From JAXHLG01 sp046497225 (GTDB lineage: Bacteria > Patescibacteriota > Minisyncoccia > Moranbacterales > DUUL01), in contig JAWOGA010000038.1 of NCBI GenBank assembly GCA_046497225.1, positions 1-20,084 of the forward strand: a stretch of DNA of 20,084 nucleotides. Reading direction: 5' to 3'. Position numbers and translations under genes: made by a program. Below, in pieces: positions 13,233 through 20,084 of this stretch (positions are counted from its first letter, which is position 1; each line of letters opens with the position of its first letter). The notes below the pieces were generated by a model. It was not told the DNA's origin. It was given only the letters and a program-made list of their open reading frames with translations, and did not search any database.

Positions 13233-14567
13233 ATGGACAAGGAAAAAAATAGAGAAGAGGAAAAAGAGGAAATTAATGAAACAGAAAGCAAGGTAGATAA
13301 AAATATTTCTCAAAATTCAAAAAGTGGCAATTTAATATTTTTTCCGTTACTTGTATCTGTTTTTTTGAGTATTTTATTCGGCGGGTTAGCCGGTTTTTTG
13401 GCTGGCGGAAGTTTAAGTGATGAAGTAAGCAAATACTCTAATGAAGATAGAGGACAGAATGAATCCGGCCTTGGAAATGAGAATGGAGTAGAAAACTCAA
13501 GCGATCAGATAAACGCTAAACAAGAAAGTCAAGATGTAGTTAGCGCTGTGAAAAAAGCCTCCCCGGCGGTTGTTAGTATTATTGTCACCAAGGACGTACC
13601 TAAGCTGGATAGTTTTTTTGGCGATCCCTTTTCCAGCGATCCGTTTTTTAATCCTTTTGGGTTTAGGCAAAGACAGCAAGAACCGGAGACGGAAAAGAGG
13701 GAAATTGGGGGAGGAACGGGATTTATTATTGACAAAGAAGGATATATTATCACCAATCGCCACGTAGTTAGTGATGAAGAAGCGGAATATACCGTTATGA
13801 CCAATGAAGGCGAAAAAATGCAGGCTGAAGTATTAGCCAGGGATCAATTTTTAGACATAGCCTTTTTGAAGGTAAAGCCAAAAGATACTTTACCTGTTTT
13901 AAAGCTAGGAGACTCCGAAAGATTGGACATAGGAGAAACAGTTATTGCTATTGGCAACTCTCTTGGAGAATTTAGAAATACTGTTTCCAAAGGTATAGTT
14001 TCCGGACTCAAAAGAAACATAGAAGCCGGAAGCCGTTACGGACAATCAGAAGTATTGGAAGAGGTTATTCAAACTGATGCCGCTATTAACCCCGGCAATT
14101 CCGGTGGTCCATTGTTAAATTTAAATGGAGAAGTTGTTGGTGTAAATGTGGCTATGGCCCAAGGAGCCGAGAATATAGGATTTTCCATTCCCGTCAATCA
14201 AATAAAGGATATTTACCAAGGCGTGAAAACTAAAGGCAAAATAGTTCGTCCTTATCTTGGAGTGAGATATATCTTAATAAATGATCAAATTCAAGAAGCT
14301 AATAACTTGTCTGTTGACTATGGAGCGTTAATTTTAAGAGGCGAGGAAATGTCTCATTTGGCAGTAGTTCCGGGAAGTCCCGCTGATAAAGCCGGGTTGG
14401 AGGAAAATGATATTATTCTTGAAGTAGATGGAAAAAAAATTACTGAAGAAAGAGGATTAGCTGAAGTTATTAGAGACAAAAAAGTGGGAGAAAAAGCAAG
14501 GTTAAAAGTTCTAAAAGATGGGGAAGAAAAAGAGGTGGAAGTGGAACTTGAAGAATCTGATTTGTAG
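13233..14567 (+). CDS. HtrA/DegP-type membrane-anchored serine protease with PDZ domain
   Basis: HtrA proteases degrade or hold misfolded proteins outside the cytoplasm. The 444-residue protein starts with a highly charged cytoplasmic tail (1-33), then one membrane segment (about 34-57), an acidic linker, and a trypsin-like domain. The catalytic triad is His177 (TNRHVV), Asp208 (FLDIAF) and Ser290 (GNSGGPL). A Phe/Pro/Asp-rich insert (about 127-150, with FFGDPFSSDPFF) precedes the protease core, as in many HtrA proteins, where this loop takes part in trimer contacts. One PDZ domain (about 345-440, with PGSPADKAGLEENDIILEVDG) ends the protein. One PDZ plus a membrane anchor matches the DegS/HtrA-like type of Gram-positives and CPR more than two-PDZ DegP. 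It lies 9 bases after the ferredoxin gene and 88 before clpB. Confidence 0.94.
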   Translation: MDKEKNREEEKEEINETESKVDKNISQNSKSGNLIFFPLLVSVFLSILFGGLAGFLAGGSLSDEVSKYSNEDRGQNESGLGNENGVENSSDQINAKQESQDVVSAVKKASPAVVSIIVTKDVPKLDSFFGDPFSSDPFFNPFGFRQRQQEPETEKREIGGGTGFIIDKEGYIITNRHVVSDEEAEYTVMTNEGEKMQAEVLARDQFLDIAFLKVKPKDTLPVLKLGDSERLDIGETVIAIGNSLGEFRNTVSKGIVSGLKRNIEAGSRYGQSEVLEEVIQTDAAINPGNSGGPLLNLNGEVVGVNVAMAQGAENIGFSIPVNQIKDIYQGVKTKGKIVRPYLGVRYILINDQIQEANNLSVDYGALILRGEEMSHLAVVPGSPADKAGLEENDIILEVDGKKITEERGLAEVIRDKKVGEKARLKVLKDGEEKEVEVELEESDL

Positions 14568-14655
14568 AAATTAAGGTGCAAGGAATAAAGCATATTCAAT
14601 AGCAAGTTCTCAATTGAAAGTTTTTTAGCTTTTAATAATAATTAATAAGCAGGCG

Positions 14656-17280
14656 ATGGATTTTCAAAAATTTACCAATAAATCTCAAGAAGCCGTAAGA
14701 AATGCGCAGAGTATTGCTATGGAAAATAGCCAGCAACAAGTGGATGTTTGGCACTTGGCTTATGCGCTTGTCTCTCAGGAGGGATCTATTGTGCCTGATA
14801 TTTTGAAGCAAATTAATTCACCCGTTGAAGACGTTAAAAGCAAGCTTAAGGAGGGCATTGATAAGTTGCCTAAAATTGAACAACAAGGAGGGGCCGGAAA
14901 TATCTATATCACCAAAGCGGCGGCTGGAATATTTTCCGATGCAGAAAAGGAATCTAAAAATTTAGGAGATGAATATGTTTCCACTGAGCATTTGCTGTTG
15001 GCCGTAATAAAATCAGGACATGAGGTTTCCCGGTTGTTTTCACAAGCTGGAGTTGATGAAACTAAAATTTTAAATGTTCTCAAAGAAGTAAGGGGTAGCC
15101 AAACAGTTGATAGTCCTGAGCCGGAAAGCAAATATAAATCTTTGGAGAAATATACCATCAATTTAACTAAAAGAGCTAAAGAAGGTAAACTGGATCCGGT
15201 TATAGGCAGGGATAATGAAATAAGAAGGGTGATACAGGTCCTTTCCAGAAGAACTAAAAATAATCCTGTCTTACTGGGAGAGCCGGGAACAGGAAAAACC
15301 GCCATAGCTGAAGGCTTAGCTCAAAGAATTATCAGCGGAGATGTTCCGGAAACTTTGAAGAACAGGGAATTGGTTTCTTTGGATATGGGATCTTTACTGG
15401 CCGGCACTAAGTTTAGGGGAGAATTTGAAGAAAGATTGAAGGCTATCGTAAAAGAAATTGAAAGTTCTAATGGCAAGTATGTCACTTTTATAGATGAGTT
15501 GCATACTTTGGCAGGCGCCGGAGCTACAGAGGGAGCTATGGATGCTTCCAATATGCTAAAGCCGGCTTTGGCTCGAGGAACACTTAGAATGATCGGCGCC
15601 ACCACTTTGCAAGAATATCAAAAATATATCGAGAAAGATGCCGCACTGGAAAGAAGATTTCAGCCGATTCATATCCAGGAGCCCACGGAGGAAGACGCTA
15701 TAGCAATTTTAAGAGGAATAAAAGAAAAATATGAACTTCATCACGGAGTTAAAATTACAGATGAAGCCATCATGGAAGCCGTTAACTTATCCAACAGGTA
15801 TATAACAGATCGATTTCTGCCAGATAAGGCTATTGATTTAATTGATGAAGCTACATCTACTCTTCGAATGGAGATAGAATCAATGCCGACCGAAATTGAT
15901 CAAATGGAGAGAGAGAAAAGGAAACTGGAAATTGAAGAAAAAGCATTAAAAAAAGAAAAAGACGGCAAAAACAAGGAAAAACTGCAAGAAATAAAAAGAC
16001 AAAAAGCTGAAATTGACGAGAAATTAAAAAAAGCAAAATTGCAATGGAAAAAAGAAAAAGATTTAATAACTCAAATTAGGGAATACAAAAAGCAAATTGA
16101 TGAACTTAAGATAGATGCCGAGCAAAAAGAAAGAGAGGGTTATTTGGATAAGGTGGCCGAAATTAGATACGGTAAAATTCCCCAACTAAAAGAATCTATC
16201 AAAGAAAAAGAAAAAGAATTAAACAAAATTCAAGGAGATGACCCTGTTTTGAAAGAGGAGGTAACCAGAGAAGATATTGCCAAGGTGGTTTCCGGTTGGA
16301 CCGGAATTGCGGTTTCCAAAATCGTTGAAGAAGAAGCGGAAAAGCTTTCTCGAATGGAGGACGAGCTTTCTCAGAGAGTAATTGGTCAAAAAGAAGCCAT
16401 TGAAGCCGTTTCTAATGCAGTAAGGAGATCCCGGGCCGGAATTTCTGAAGAAGGTCGTCCCATTGGATCTTTTATGTTTTTAGGTCCGACCGGAGTTGGG
16501 AAAACAGAGCTAGCGAAAGCCTTAGCGGACTTTCTTTTTAATGATGAAGATGCTATGGTTAGACTTGATATGAGCGAATTTATGGAGTCTCATAGTATTT
16601 CCAAAATTATCGGATCTCCTCCGGGTTATGTCGGTTATGAAGAAGGCGGCCAATTAACTGAGAAAATCAGAAGAAGACCTTATAGCGTGATTTTGTTTGA
16701 TGAAATAGAAAAGGCTCATCCGGATATCTTTAATACTTTATTGCAAGTTTTAGATGATGGAAGGCTGACGGACGCAAAGGGAAGAGTAGTAAACTTCAAA
16801 AATACTGTCATTATTCTTACTTCCAACTTGGGAAGTGAAATTATAAATGAAATGCAAGGAATCGGATTTGAGGGTGACGGTGATAAAGCTAGCCAAAAGA
16901 TTGATGAAAAAGAAATGGAACGAAAAGTTATGAATGAAATCAGATCTAGATTTAGGCCGGAATTCTTGAATAGATTGGATGATATTATTATTTTCCATCC
17001 CTTGAGAGAAGAAGAAATCAAACAAATCATTGAACTGCAAATTGAAGAGATTAGCAAAAGACTTTCCGGTAAAGACATAGAAATAAGCTTAACTGAAAAT
17101 GCTAAAGAGTTTTTAATAAATAAAGGATTTGACCCGGTTTATGGCGCTAGGCCGCTTAAAAGATCTATTCAGAAGTATGTTCTTGACAAGTTGGCTTTAA
17201 AGATTATTAACAATGAGGTGCAAAAAGGCAAAGTAGAGGTAGACGTAAAAGATAAAAAAGTGATTTTTAAGAACAAATAA
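14656..17280 (+). CDS. clpB: ClpB-type AAA+ disaggregase with a ClpP-loop-like insert
   Basis: ClpB hexamers thread aggregated proteins through a central pore, usually together with DnaK. The 874-residue protein has an N-domain (1-145); AAA1 with Walker A GEPGTGKT (208-215), Walker B Asp280-Glu281, Arg333-Arg334 and pore loop KFRG (251-254); a long coiled-coil middle domain (about 410-526); and AAA2 with Walker A GPTGVGKT (610-617), Walker B Asp682-Glu683, pore loop GYVGY (657-661) and sensor-2 GARPLKR (Arg832). The full-length middle domain marks it as ClpB and not ClpC. Oddly, after TSNLGSEII it has an insert containing Ile736-Gly-Phe738 where ClpA and ClpC carry the ClpP-docking loop and typical ClpB has a shorter segment. 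It may therefore feed ClpP; this is inference. No HrcA/CIRCE site is seen upstream. The next gene begins at the very next base. Confidence 0.93.
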   Translation: MDFQKFTNKSQEAVRNAQSIAMENSQQQVDVWHLAYALVSQEGSIVPDILKQINSPVEDVKSKLKEGIDKLPKIEQQGGAGNIYITKAAAGIFSDAEKESKNLGDEYVSTEHLLLAVIKSGHEVSRLFSQAGVDETKILNVLKEVRGSQTVDSPEPESKYKSLEKYTINLTKRAKEGKLDPVIGRDNEIRRVIQVLSRRTKNNPVLLGEPGTGKTAIAEGLAQRIISGDVPETLKNRELVSLDMGSLLAGTKFRGEFEERLKAIVKEIESSNGKYVTFIDELHTLAGAGATEGAMDASNMLKPALARGTLRMIGATTLQEYQKYIEKDAALERRFQPIHIQEPTEEDAIAILRGIKEKYELHHGVKITDEAIMEAVNLSNRYITDRFLPDKAIDLIDEATSTLRMEIESMPTEIDQMEREKRKLEIEEKALKKEKDGKNKEKLQEIKRQKAEIDEKLKKAKLQWKKEKDLITQIREYKKQIDELKIDAEQKEREGYLDKVAEIRYGKIPQLKESIKEKEKELNKIQGDDPVLKEEVTREDIAKVVSGWTGIAVSKIVEEEAEKLSRMEDELSQRVIGQKEAIEAVSNAVRRSRAGISEEGRPIGSFMFLGPTGVGKTELAKALADFLFNDEDAMVRLDMSEFMESHSISKIIGSPPGYVGYEEGGQLTEKIRRRPYSVILFDEIEKAHPDIFNTLLQVLDDGRLTDAKGRVVNFKNTVIILTSNLGSEIINEMQGIGFEGDGDKASQKIDEKEMERKVMNEIRSRFRPEFLNRLDDIIIFHPLREEEIKQIIELQIEEISKRLSGKDIEISLTENAKEFLINKGFDPVYGARPLKRSIQKYVLDKLALKIINNEVQKGKVEVDVKDKKVIFKNK

Positions 17281-18012
17281 ATGCTTGAGATAAAAAATTT
17301 ATCTATTTTTTCTGCTGAATCGAGGGGGAAACTCCTTGAAGGCGTCAATTTGAAAGTGGAAGAAAATGAAATTCATTGTATTCTAGGTAGAAACGGAAGC
17401 GGAAAAACTACGCTTGCTTACTCTTTGATGGGGCTTGGAAACTATAAAAATAATGACGGCAAAATTATTTTTTACGAAGAAGATATTTCGGAATTACCTG
17501 CTTTTGAGAGAGCAAAAAAAGGAATTACTCTGGCTTTTCAAGAGCCGGCCAGGTTTGATGGGCTATTGGTAAAGGACTTTATTAAAGCCGGAAATAAAAA
17601 TATAACGGAAGAAGAAATAAAAAATATCATAAAGACAGTGGGAGTGGAAGAGAGTCTTTTAAGAAGAAAGTTGGATGAAAAGCTAAGCGGAGGAGAAAGA
17701 AAAAGAATAGAGTTAGCTTCCGTGGTTGCCATGAAGCCCAAATTGATGATTCTCGATGAGCCGGATGCTTCCTTGGATATTATTGTTTATAATGAGTTGT
17801 ATGACATATTGTTAGGCATAAAAGAAAAGTTCAATTGTTCTATACTCTTAATTACCCACAGAGAAGAAGCTGGATTAGTTGCAGACAAAGCCACTCTTTT
17901 GGATAATGGGAAGTGGATAGAAAGCGGATCATTCAGGCACGTAATGAGAAAGTATTGTGATTTAACGGGGCGCAGAGATAGGTGTATAGCGGGCAGAAAA
18001 AGGGGGTTGTAA
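17281..18012 (+). CDS. SufC/SmsC-like Fe-S assembly ABC ATPase
   Basis: SufC-type ATPases power Fe-S cluster assembly on a SufB/SufD scaffold in the cytoplasm. The 243-residue protein has Walker A GRNGSGKTT (36-44), Q-loop Gln87 in LAFQEPARFDGL, signature LSGGERKR (135-142), Walker B ILDEPDASLD (Asp159, Glu160) and His193 in LLITHREEAG. The phrases AYSLMGLGNY, FQEPARF and GGERKRIELASVVAMKP point to SufC and not to a transporter ATPase. QEPARF resembles the archaeal/anaerobe-type minimal system (SmsC of the SUF-like minimal system) as I remember it. The C-terminal tail is basic, with Cys226 and Cys235. No SufB/SmsB, SufD, SufS or SufU gene is in the window. The ATG directly follows the clpB TAA with no gap, so translation is probably coupled. 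The G-rich 3' end differs from the rest of the gene. Confidence 0.82.
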   Translation: MLEIKNLSIFSAESRGKLLEGVNLKVEENEIHCILGRNGSGKTTLAYSLMGLGNYKNNDGKIIFYEEDISELPAFERAKKGITLAFQEPARFDGLLVKDFIKAGNKNITEEEIKNIIKTVGVEESLLRRKLDEKLSGGERKRIELASVVAMKPKLMILDEPDASLDIIVYNELYDILLGIKEKFNCSILLITHREEAGLVADKATLLDNGKWIESGSFRHVMRKYCDLTGRRDRCIAGRKRGL

Positions 18013-18135
18013 AGTTGGGGGGGCTTTTGGTTAATTTAGACAAAAAATAAAAACACAAAAAGCGGCTGACCGTAAGTTAGTATAGCTTATTAAGTTTCTG
18101 GTTTTTAGTACAATATTTTTCAAAATAGAAATTTG

Positions 18136-18179
18136 TGTTATAATCTCATTATTGATAATTGAAATAAAAAATATAAAAT
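18136..18179 (+). promoter_or_regulatory. Putative promoters of the FtsA-like gene
   Basis: An extended -10 TGTTATAAT ends at 18144. A second candidate is TTGATA (18152-18157) with TAAAAT (18174-18179) at 16-base spacing. Both lie in the 195-base gap after the SufC-like gene. That gap also holds a possible stem at 18070-18084 (CUGAC and GUUAG) without a clear T run. Confidence 0.4.
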
Positions 18180-18207
18180 CAATCTTTATTTAAAGTTTTA
18201 AAACAAA

Positions 18208-19482
18208 ATGAAAAAATTGGGCTCTATATTTAATAAAAGCAAAAAAGATGCAGGCTTTATTTTGGCTCTGGATATAGGAACGGAATTTGTAAAGAGCTTG
18301 GTTTTCAAAGTGGACGAAGAAAATCAGAAAGGAATTGTGGTTGGCGTGGGTAAAGCAAAACAAAAAATAGGCAATATGACCTCCGGGGCCGTGAGTGATA
18401 TCAACGGGGTTATTCAAACTTGCTCTGATTCAATAGAAAAAGCTAAAGAGCAAGCCGGTATTGATGAGGTAAGTGACTGTATTATAGGAATTGCCGGAGA
18501 ATTTGTTAAAGGGACCACTACTACTGTCCATTATGAAAGAGCTAAGCCTCAAGTCAGGATAGATATGCCGGAATTGAAAAATATTGTTCAAAAAATTCAA
18601 TGGAAAGCATTGGAAAGAATAAGAAACCAACTTTCTTTTGAGACGGGACACAGTGATATAGATGTTAAACTAATTAATGCCGCAGTAGTTGGAATTAAAA
18701 TAGATGGTTACAAGGTTACTAAACCTATTGGATTTCAAGGAAGAGAAGTTTCCATTGCTATTTTTAATGCTTATGCTCCCATGATCCACTTAGGCGCTAT
18801 AGAAACTATTGCTAAGGAACTAGGGTTAAAGTTGCTATCCATTGCAGCTGAGCCTTATGCTGTAGTTCAAGGTATGGGCCTGGAAGAAGACCCTGACTTT
18901 GGAGGAATTTTTATAGACATAGGAGGCGGAACAACAGATATTGCAGTAGTCAAAAATGGAGGATTAGAGGGAACTTCAATGTTTGCTTTAGGCGGAAGAG
19001 CTTTTACAAAAAGACTTTGTTCCGAGTACGGCTTGTCTTTTAACAAAGCCGAAGAATTAAAGCTTATGTACTCCAAAGGAGAGCTTGAAGAAGATGAAGC
19101 GCAGGAGGTTCATAAGGTTTTAAAAAATGATTGCAAAGTTTGGCTTTCCGGAGTAGAAATAGCGCTGGAGAACTTTTGTTATTCTAAATTAGACGTTTTA
19201 CCTTCCCGGGTTTTGCTTTGCGGAGGCGGAAGCGGACTCCCCGATGTTTATGAGCAATTAAATTCCGACTATTGGCTGGAAAGGCTTCCTTTTGCTAAAA
19301 AGCCTAAAATTGGATTTGTCCAGCCCAGAGACATGGTGCACATAATTGACCAAACCAAGTCTCTTACCAATCCTCAGGATGTTACTCCTATCGGTTTGGC
19401 TACTCTGGCTCTTGAGATTAACGATAAAGACAACATTATGTCTGATGTACTCAAAAGAGCTGTTAAAATTATTCAAAATTAA
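18208..19482 (+). CDS. FtsA/PilM-family actin-fold ATPase
   Basis: FtsA anchors the FtsZ ring to the membrane, and its relative PilM anchors the type IV pilus platform. The 424-residue protein has the actin-like nucleotide site: phosphate-1 LALDIGTEFVKSLV (Asp22), an FtsA-like 1C (SHS2) insert (about 65-200), phosphate-2 GIFIDIGGGTTDIAVV (233-248), and the adenosine motif LLCGGGSGLPDV (336-347). The last residues (MSDVLKRAVKIIQN) could form a short amphipathic membrane-binding helix, as in FtsA. FtsZ does not follow; instead an unknown protein starts 9 bases after the stop. No pilM partners (pilN, pilO) are seen either. A cell-division FtsA-domain protein is the safest call; the gene symbol ftsA would be a guess, since CPR genomes may carry several such paralogues. 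Confidence 0.87.
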   Translation: MKKLGSIFNKSKKDAGFILALDIGTEFVKSLVFKVDEENQKGIVVGVGKAKQKIGNMTSGAVSDINGVIQTCSDSIEKAKEQAGIDEVSDCIIGIAGEFVKGTTTTVHYERAKPQVRIDMPELKNIVQKIQWKALERIRNQLSFETGHSDIDVKLINAAVVGIKIDGYKVTKPIGFQGREVSIAIFNAYAPMIHLGAIETIAKELGLKLLSIAAEPYAVVQGMGLEEDPDFGGIFIDIGGGTTDIAVVKNGGLEGTSMFALGGRAFTKRLCSEYGLSFNKAEELKLMYSKGELEEDEAQEVHKVLKNDCKVWLSGVEIALENFCYSKLDVLPSRVLLCGGGSGLPDVYEQLNSDYWLERLPFAKKPKIGFVQPRDMVHIIDQTKSLTNPQDVTPIGLATLALEINDKDNIMSDVLKRAVKIIQN

Positions 19483-19491
19483 AATAATTCT

Positions 19492-20084
19492 ATGCGCAAA
19501 ACCATCTATATAGATACGGATGAAGAGATTACAGCCATAATAGAAAAAATAAAAATCGAGCCTGCTTCCGAACTCTTCTTGGTGGTTCCCAAGGATGCTA
19601 TGCTGCTTCAAGGAGTAGTTAATTTAAAACTCCTCAAAAAAGAAGCTGATAAACTGAACAAGAAAATCGTCTTAGTAACTTCTGATAAATATGCTAAAAA
19701 AGTAATTCAACACCTGGGAATAGCCACTAAAGAAAAAACCTCCGAAGACTTTTCCTCTCCCGAGAAAGTTAATCCTCAAAAAAACATCCATGAAGATCCT
19801 GCGGAGAAGGAAATACTATCGGAGATCTCCTCTACTCCCAAAAGATCTATAGGAAGCTCAAGTTTTTATGAACAAGAAAGTTCGGGGGGTAGAGAAGATG
19901 AGACTGCCAAGAAGAGGAAAATTCCTGTTTCGGAAAAAAATGAAGATTATAAAAAAAATCACCAACAACATTATGAAAATCCCGCAAGGAAATACCGCAA
20001 GCTTAATGTAAGAGGCGGTTTTGTTGCGGATAAAAGAGACGAGGAAACTCAAACTGCGGACAAAACTTTTCGCGCTAAGCAAAT
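19492..20084 (+). CDS. Unknown protein with Rossmann-like N-domain and charged linker (3' end cut)
   Basis: I do not recognise a named family with certainty. The open frame runs from ATG 19492 to the window edge (197 codons so far) and begins MRKTIYIDTDEEITAIIEKI. Residues 1-72 look like an alternating alpha/beta domain (ELFLVVPKDAMLL, VNLKLLKKEADKL, KKIVLVTSDKYAKKVIQHLG). From about 75 on, the sequence is low-complexity and charged or polar (Glu, Lys, Ser, Asn), with no membrane segment yet. From memory, similar N-domains in CPR and some Gram-positive genomes precede a membrane helix and a baseplate-J-like or extracellular region; I cannot verify this here. The 9-base spacing and the shared strand make an operon with the FtsA-like gene very likely, so a joint envelope or division role is the reasonable hypothesis. 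Codon use matches the neighbours. Confidence 0.8.
   Translation, partial: MRKTIYIDTDEEITAIIEKIKIEPASELFLVVPKDAMLLQGVVNLKLLKKEADKLNKKIVLVTSDKYAKKVIQHLGIATKEKTSEDFSSPEKVNPQKNIHEDPAEKEILSEISSTPKRSIGSSSFYEQESSGGREDETAKKRKIPVSEKNEDYKKNHQQHYENPARKYRKLNVRGGFVADKRDEETQTADKTFRAKQ

Noticed and set aside
18060..18120. Possible small RNA or terminator after the SufC-like gene
   Set aside because: Only a weak stem (CUGAC with GUUAG) with flanking internal loops and no T run; no known RNA family is recognisable.
1..20084. CRISPR arrays, transposases, phage genes, tRNA or rRNA genes
   Set aside because: No regularly spaced repeats, no mobile-element motifs, and no cloverleaf or rRNA-like sequence was found in the short gaps between genes.

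Overview
The window is an AT-rich stretch (roughly 35% GC by eye) of a bacterial chromosome made of housekeeping and cell-envelope genes. I see no insertion sequence, phage gene, CRISPR array, tRNA or rRNA. The best guess for the source is a member of the Patescibacteria (Candidate Phyla Radiation, CPR), probably a Parcubacteria-like lineage. This is an inference. It rests on the long-insert form of Ndk, the single-chain glycyl-tRNA synthetase, a small exported helical protein of a type I associate with such genomes, an FtsA-like gene followed by an unusual low-complexity protein, and compact gene spacing. TGA ends one gene and no gene has an internal TGA, so the recoded UGA=Gly code of Gracilibacteria and Absconditabacteria is not indicated.

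Layout. Positions 1-7854 are all on the + strand: the C-terminal two thirds of secA, an exported ComEC-type metallo-beta-lactamase, a CopB-type copper ATPase, a long-form ndk, greA, and glyS behind a T-box riboswitch. A symmetrical terminator at 7892-7926 separates glyS from a convergent, membrane-anchored N-acetylmuramoyl-L-alanine amidase (- strand). A small exported protein (+) follows, then a second bidirectional terminator and a class A penicillin-binding protein (-). From 11843 to the end everything is on the + strand: a membrane-anchored parvulin-type foldase, a small ferredoxin, an HtrA-type protease, ClpB, a SufC/SmsC-like ATPase, an FtsA-like actin-fold protein and a partial unknown protein that runs off the window. 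No gap between genes exceeds about 225 bases.

How the genes fit together. SecA exports proteins, the parvulin foldase and HtrA handle folding and turnover outside the membrane, and ClpB resolves cytoplasmic aggregates, so 11843-17280 reads as a protein-quality-control block with Fe-S genes (ferredoxin, SufC-like) mixed in. The PBP and the amidase build and trim peptidoglycan, and the FtsA-like protein points to division or envelope organisation.

The most interesting signals are: (1) a T-box leader on glyS whose UGGA bulge suits the U discriminator of tRNA-Gly but whose upstream stem is short and of non-standard shape; (2) a ClpB with a full-length middle domain that also carries an IGF tripeptide where ClpA/ClpC have the ClpP-docking loop; (3) a SufC/SmsC-like ATPase without its SufB partner, fused in transcription to clpB; (4) no clear Shine-Dalgarno sequence before any of the 15 start codons.
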